Source: Pseudomonas alkylphenolica
Lineage (GTDB): Bacteria; Pseudomonadota; Gammaproteobacteria; Pseudomonadales; Pseudomonadaceae
Reading direction: 5' to 3'
Length of the DNA: 64,000 nucleotides
Assembly (NCBI RefSeq): GCF_016009175.1
Contig: NZ_JADUCM010000024.1
Span: forward strand, 1-64,000
Shown here: positions 61,733-64,000 of the stretch, piece after piece
How positions within the stretch are numbered: position 1 is the first letter of the stretch
Layout of the letters: every line of letters starts with the position of its first letter
The notes under the pieces: generated by a model
Told to the model about the DNA's origin: nothing
The model's input: only the letters and a program-made list of their open reading frames with translations
The model's database searches: none
Translations under genes and position numbers: made by a program

Positions 61733-61826
61733 CGCGGTGGGCGGGCGCTGTTGCAACCCCTGGGCGAAGTTCGTGCAGGGGTTTCCTGCGCTTGCCTGTT
61801 GCTGACAACACCAAAAGGAAAGCGCC

Positions 61827-62012
61827 ATGCCTATCACCACCGCCAGTCACTCTGCTGTTACCCCTTCCAGCCTCAGCCAGCGCCTGCTGGTTGCCGTCGG
61901 TGCCTCGCTGCTGGGCCTGTGCCTGGTCTACTTCGCCGGTTTCTCGCATATCGAAGCCGTGCACAACGCTGCGCACGATACCCGCCACAGCGCCGCCTTC
62001 CCTTGCCACTGA
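61827..62012 (+). CDS. cbtB: CbtB, cobalt transporter subunit
   Basis: A 61-aa membrane protein with a single TM helix (LLVAVGASLLGLCLVYFAGF) followed by a His-rich C-terminus (SHIEAVHNAAHDTRHSAAFPCH) that fits metal binding. CbtB pairs with CbtA as a predicted B12-regulated cobalt uptake system. GGAAAG precedes the ATG; cbtA follows 10 nt after the stop. Confidence 0.93.
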   Translation: MPITTASHSAVTPSSLSQRLLVAVGASLLGLCLVYFAGFSHIEAVHNAAHDTRHSAAFPCH

Positions 62013-62022
62013 GTGCCGTCCG

Positions 62023-62715
62023 ATGATCAAGCGTATTGCACGTACCGCAGGGTTTGCCGGCCTGCTGGCGGCCCTGTTGTTGACCCTGCTGCAAAGCTTC
62101 TGGGTTGCCCCCCTGATTCTTCAGGCCGAAACCTATGAAAGCGCAGCCCCGGCGGTAGAGGCGCACGAACATGCGCCAGGGGTTGCCGCCGACCACCACC
62201 ACGACAGCGAAGCCTGGTCGCCGGAAGATGGCTGGCAGCGCGTGCTCTCGACCACCGGTGGCAACCTGGTGGTCGCCGTCGGCTTTGCCCTGATCCTCGC
62301 CGCGCTGTACACCCTGCGCGCACCAAAAACAGTCATCAGCGGTGCCCTGTGGGGCCTGGGCGGTTTTGCCGTGTTCTGCCTGGCGCCAACCCTGGGCCTG
62401 CCACCGGAGTTGCCGGGTACCGCTGCCGCCGATCTGGCCCAACGCCAGGCCTGGTGGGTAGGCACCGCAGCCGCCACCGCAGCCGGGCTGGGGTTGATCG
62501 CGTTCGCCCACAACTGGCTGTTCAAAGCGCTGGGCGTGGTGCTGCTGGTGGTGCCTCATGTGATCGGCGCGCCGCAGCCGGAGGTTCATGAAATGCTGGC
62601 ACCAGAAGCCCTGGAAGCCGAGTTCAAGGTTGCCTCCCTGCTGACCAACGCCGCGTTCTGGCTGGCCCTGGGCCTGATCAGCGCCTGGCTGTTCCGTCGT
62701 CCGAGCCAGGCCTGA
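62023..62715 (+). CDS. cbtA: CbtA, cobalt transporter
   Basis: A 230-aa inner-membrane protein with about five TM segments. A His-rich loop (EAHEHAPGVAADHHHDSEAW, about residues 46-65) after TM1 suits cobalt coordination; the central GALWGLGGFAVFCLAPTLGLPPELPGT is typical of CbtA. ATG 62023 is used instead of the upstream frame to 61792, which overlaps cbtB. Confidence 0.93.
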   Translation: MIKRIARTAGFAGLLAALLLTLLQSFWVAPLILQAETYESAAPAVEAHEHAPGVAADHHHDSEAWSPEDGWQRVLSTTGGNLVVAVGFALILAALYTLRAPKTVISGALWGLGGFAVFCLAPTLGLPPELPGTAAADLAQRQAWWVGTAAATAAGLGLIAFAHNWLFKALGVVLLVVPHVIGAPQPEVHEMLAPEALEAEFKVASLLTNAAFWLALGLISAWLFRRPSQA

Positions 62716-62720
62716 AGCCC

Positions 62721-63122
62721 GTGCAATTGTTCGTCGGCCTGGGGTGCCGACGAGGTTGTCCGGTGGAAACGCTGGCCAGCTTGCTGGAGCAGACCCTCAA
62801 GGCCCACGACCTGCCACAGGCAGCCGTCGCGGGCCTTGCCAGTATCGATCTCAAGCAGCATGAGCCCGGGCTGCAGCAACTGGCCCGGCAACTCAATGTA
62901 CCCCTGCTGTTCTTTTCCGTACCCCAACTGGCTGCTTTCGAGCAGCAATTGAGCCATCGGTCTACGGTGTCCTACCAGCACACCGGTTGCTATGGCGTTG
63001 CCGAAAGCGCGGCCTTGGCCCTGGCCGAGCACCTCACAGGCGCTGCGCAGTTGTGCGTTACCCGCACCCTGCTCAGCGATGCCAGCCTGGCATTGGCGAC
63101 AAGCCCCCGGTTTGGCCGATAA
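62721..63122 (+). CDS. cobE: CobE (CbiG C-terminal domain-like) cobalamin biosynthesis protein
   Basis: A 133-aa protein of the CobE/GbiG type: FVGLGCRRGCPVETLASLLEQ at the N-terminus, AVAGLASIDLKQHEPGL, FFSVPQLAAFE and VAESAALALA. The start is GTG at 62721, 5 nt after the cbtA stop. CobE is needed in aerobic corrin synthesis, around the precorrin-5/6 steps; its chemistry is incompletely defined. Confidence 0.88.
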   Translation: MQLFVGLGCRRGCPVETLASLLEQTLKAHDLPQAAVAGLASIDLKQHEPGLQQLARQLNVPLLFFSVPQLAAFEQQLSHRSTVSYQHTGCYGVAESAALALAEHLTGAAQLCVTRTLLSDASLALATSPRFGR

Positions 63123-63149
63123 TTCCCGCTTTCTCTCCTAGGATTTCCC

Positions 63150-63896
63150 ATGACTGTCTACTTCATCGGCGCAGGTCCCGGCGATCCGGACCTGATCACC
63201 GTCAAGGGCCAGCGCCTGATTCATCGCTGCCCGGTGATCATCTATGCCGGTTCGCTGGTACCCGCCGCCGTCCTGGAAGGGCACAGCGCCCAGACCGTCA
63301 TCAACAGCGCCGAGCTGCACCTGGCACAAATCATCGACGCCATGCAGCTTGCTCACCAACAGGGACTGGATGTCGCCCGCGTGCACAGCGGCGACCCGAG
63401 CCTGTATGGCGCCATTGGTGAGCAGATCCGTTACCTGCGCGAGCTGGGTATTCCCTACGAAATCGTCCCTGGCGTTACTGCGGTGGCCGCCAGTGCCGCC
63501 CTGCTCGGCTGTGAACTGACCCTGCCGGACATCGCCCAGACCGTAATCCTCACCCGTTACGGCGACAAATCACCGATGCCTGCCGGAGAGCAACTGGCCG
63601 ACCTGGCCCGCCACCGCACGACCCTGGCGATTCACCTGGGGGTCAAGCATCTGGAGAGGATCGTCGAGGAACTGCGCCCGCACTACGGCGGTGACTGCCC
63701 GATTGCTGTGGTCCATCGCGCGACCTGGCCCGATCAGGACTGGGTGCTCGACACCCTTGATGGTATTGTCCGGCAGGTACAGGCCAAGGGCTTTCGCCGT
63801 ACCGCGCTGATTCTCGTCGGCCATGTGCTGGCCAGCGACGGCTTTGCCGAGTCGGCGTTGTACCGTGCCAGCCATGCCCATCTTTATCGCCCCTGA
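63150..63896 (+). CDS. cobM: Precorrin-4 C11-methyltransferase CobM
   Basis: A 248-aa SAM-dependent tetrapyrrole methylase making precorrin-5. It has VYFIGAGPGDPDLITVKGQRLI, VIYAGSLVP, ARVHSGDPSLYGAIGEQ and GVTAVAASAALLGCELTLP, the standard order for CobM/CbiF. It is the fourth gene of the plus-strand riboswitch operon, 27 nt after cobE. Confidence 0.94.
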   Translation: MTVYFIGAGPGDPDLITVKGQRLIHRCPVIIYAGSLVPAAVLEGHSAQTVINSAELHLAQIIDAMQLAHQQGLDVARVHSGDPSLYGAIGEQIRYLRELGIPYEIVPGVTAVAASAALLGCELTLPDIAQTVILTRYGDKSPMPAGEQLADLARHRTTLAIHLGVKHLERIVEELRPHYGGDCPIAVVHRATWPDQDWVLDTLDGIVRQVQAKGFRRTALILVGHVLASDGFAESALYRASHAHLYRP

Positions 63897-63910
63897 GCGA
63901 GGAGCCGACC

Positions 63911-64000
63911 ATGCTCGAATTGCGCCCCAATTGTGAATGCTGCGACCGCGACCTGCCCGGTGACAGCCAGGATGCGTTGATCTGCTCGTTTGAGTGCACG
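63911..64000 (+). CDS. DUF1272 domain protein (5' part, cut by window end)
   Basis: The first 30 codons read MLELRPNCECCDRDLPGDSQ and continue with a second Cys-rich segment (ICSFEC). The spacing of Cys pairs matches the small zinc-ribbon-like DUF1272 proteins, usually about 70-80 aa. GAGGAG precedes the ATG, 14 nt after cobM. The gene runs off the end of the window. Confidence 0.85.
   Translation, partial: MLELRPNCECCDRDLPGDSQDALICSFECT

Overview
The window is about 64 kb of high-GC chromosome. The gene content points to a fluorescent Pseudomonas, most likely of the P. putida group. The clues are palindromic REP repeats built around CTTGCCGGCGAT-type cores, a fap functional-amyloid operon, DUF1652 and DUF3016 proteins, and an aroF / yej-type ABC transporter / 3-hydroxybutyrate / acetoacetyl-CoA synthetase gene order that I associate with P. 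putida. The assignment is inference; no rRNA or tRNA gene, CRISPR array or insertion sequence was seen.

Region by region. 0-5.3 kb: a five-gene minus-strand catabolic operon (flavoprotein monooxygenase, RidA, DUF1028 protein, ArgE-like amidohydrolase, aldehyde dehydrogenase). 5.4-10.2 kb: a KfrA-like coiled-coil DNA-binding protein, an MDR oxidoreductase, an SDR with degenerate catalytic residues, a SlyB-like lipoprotein and an orphan tyrosine recombinase. 10.2-15.1 kb: glycerate kinase and a CdaR regulator, divergent from an organic-acid MFS transporter, then an aldo/keto reductase. 15.3-17.6 kb: two valine/isobutyrate catabolism genes. 17.7-19.6 kb: a DAHP synthase preceded by an aromatic-rich leader peptide, an intrinsic terminator, and a second aromatic-rich leader ORF, followed by a parvulin. 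19.7-23.7 kb: a Yej-like peptide ABC importer. 23.7-30.4 kb: a ketone-body module (sigma-54 activator, GntP permease, 3-hydroxybutyrate dehydrogenase, acetoacetyl-CoA synthetase) with ecotin and a second parvulin inside or beside it. 30-46.6 kb: mixed housekeeping and accessory genes (two LysE exporters, AraC regulator, phosphatase, small proteins, di-Mop protein, ABC-F YbiT, YhhS-type MFS, alpha/beta hydrolase, AzoR/LysR pair, UppP, chemoreceptor, PnuC with a NadR-like kinase). 46.9-52.4 kb: the complete fapABCDEF operon with a flanking sigma-54 activator. 54.6-64 kb: aerobic cobalamin biosynthesis (ChlI/ChlD-like chelatase subunits, CobN, CobW; then CbtB, CbtA, CobE, CobM), with two cobalamin riboswitches lying back to back.

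The most striking points are: (1) the two-leader attenuator in front of aroF; (2) a textbook -1 frameshift cassette (A_AAA_AAG, 6-nt spacer, 8-bp hairpin) that would make both a ChlI-like and a ChlI-VWA fusion chelatase subunit from one gene; (3) sigma-54 promoters with repeated upstream dyads in front of both the hydroxybutyrate transporter and the fap operon; (4) a FapC with two separate arrays of tandem octapeptides in its linker; and (5) a (GGGTT)10 tract just past the fap terminator.
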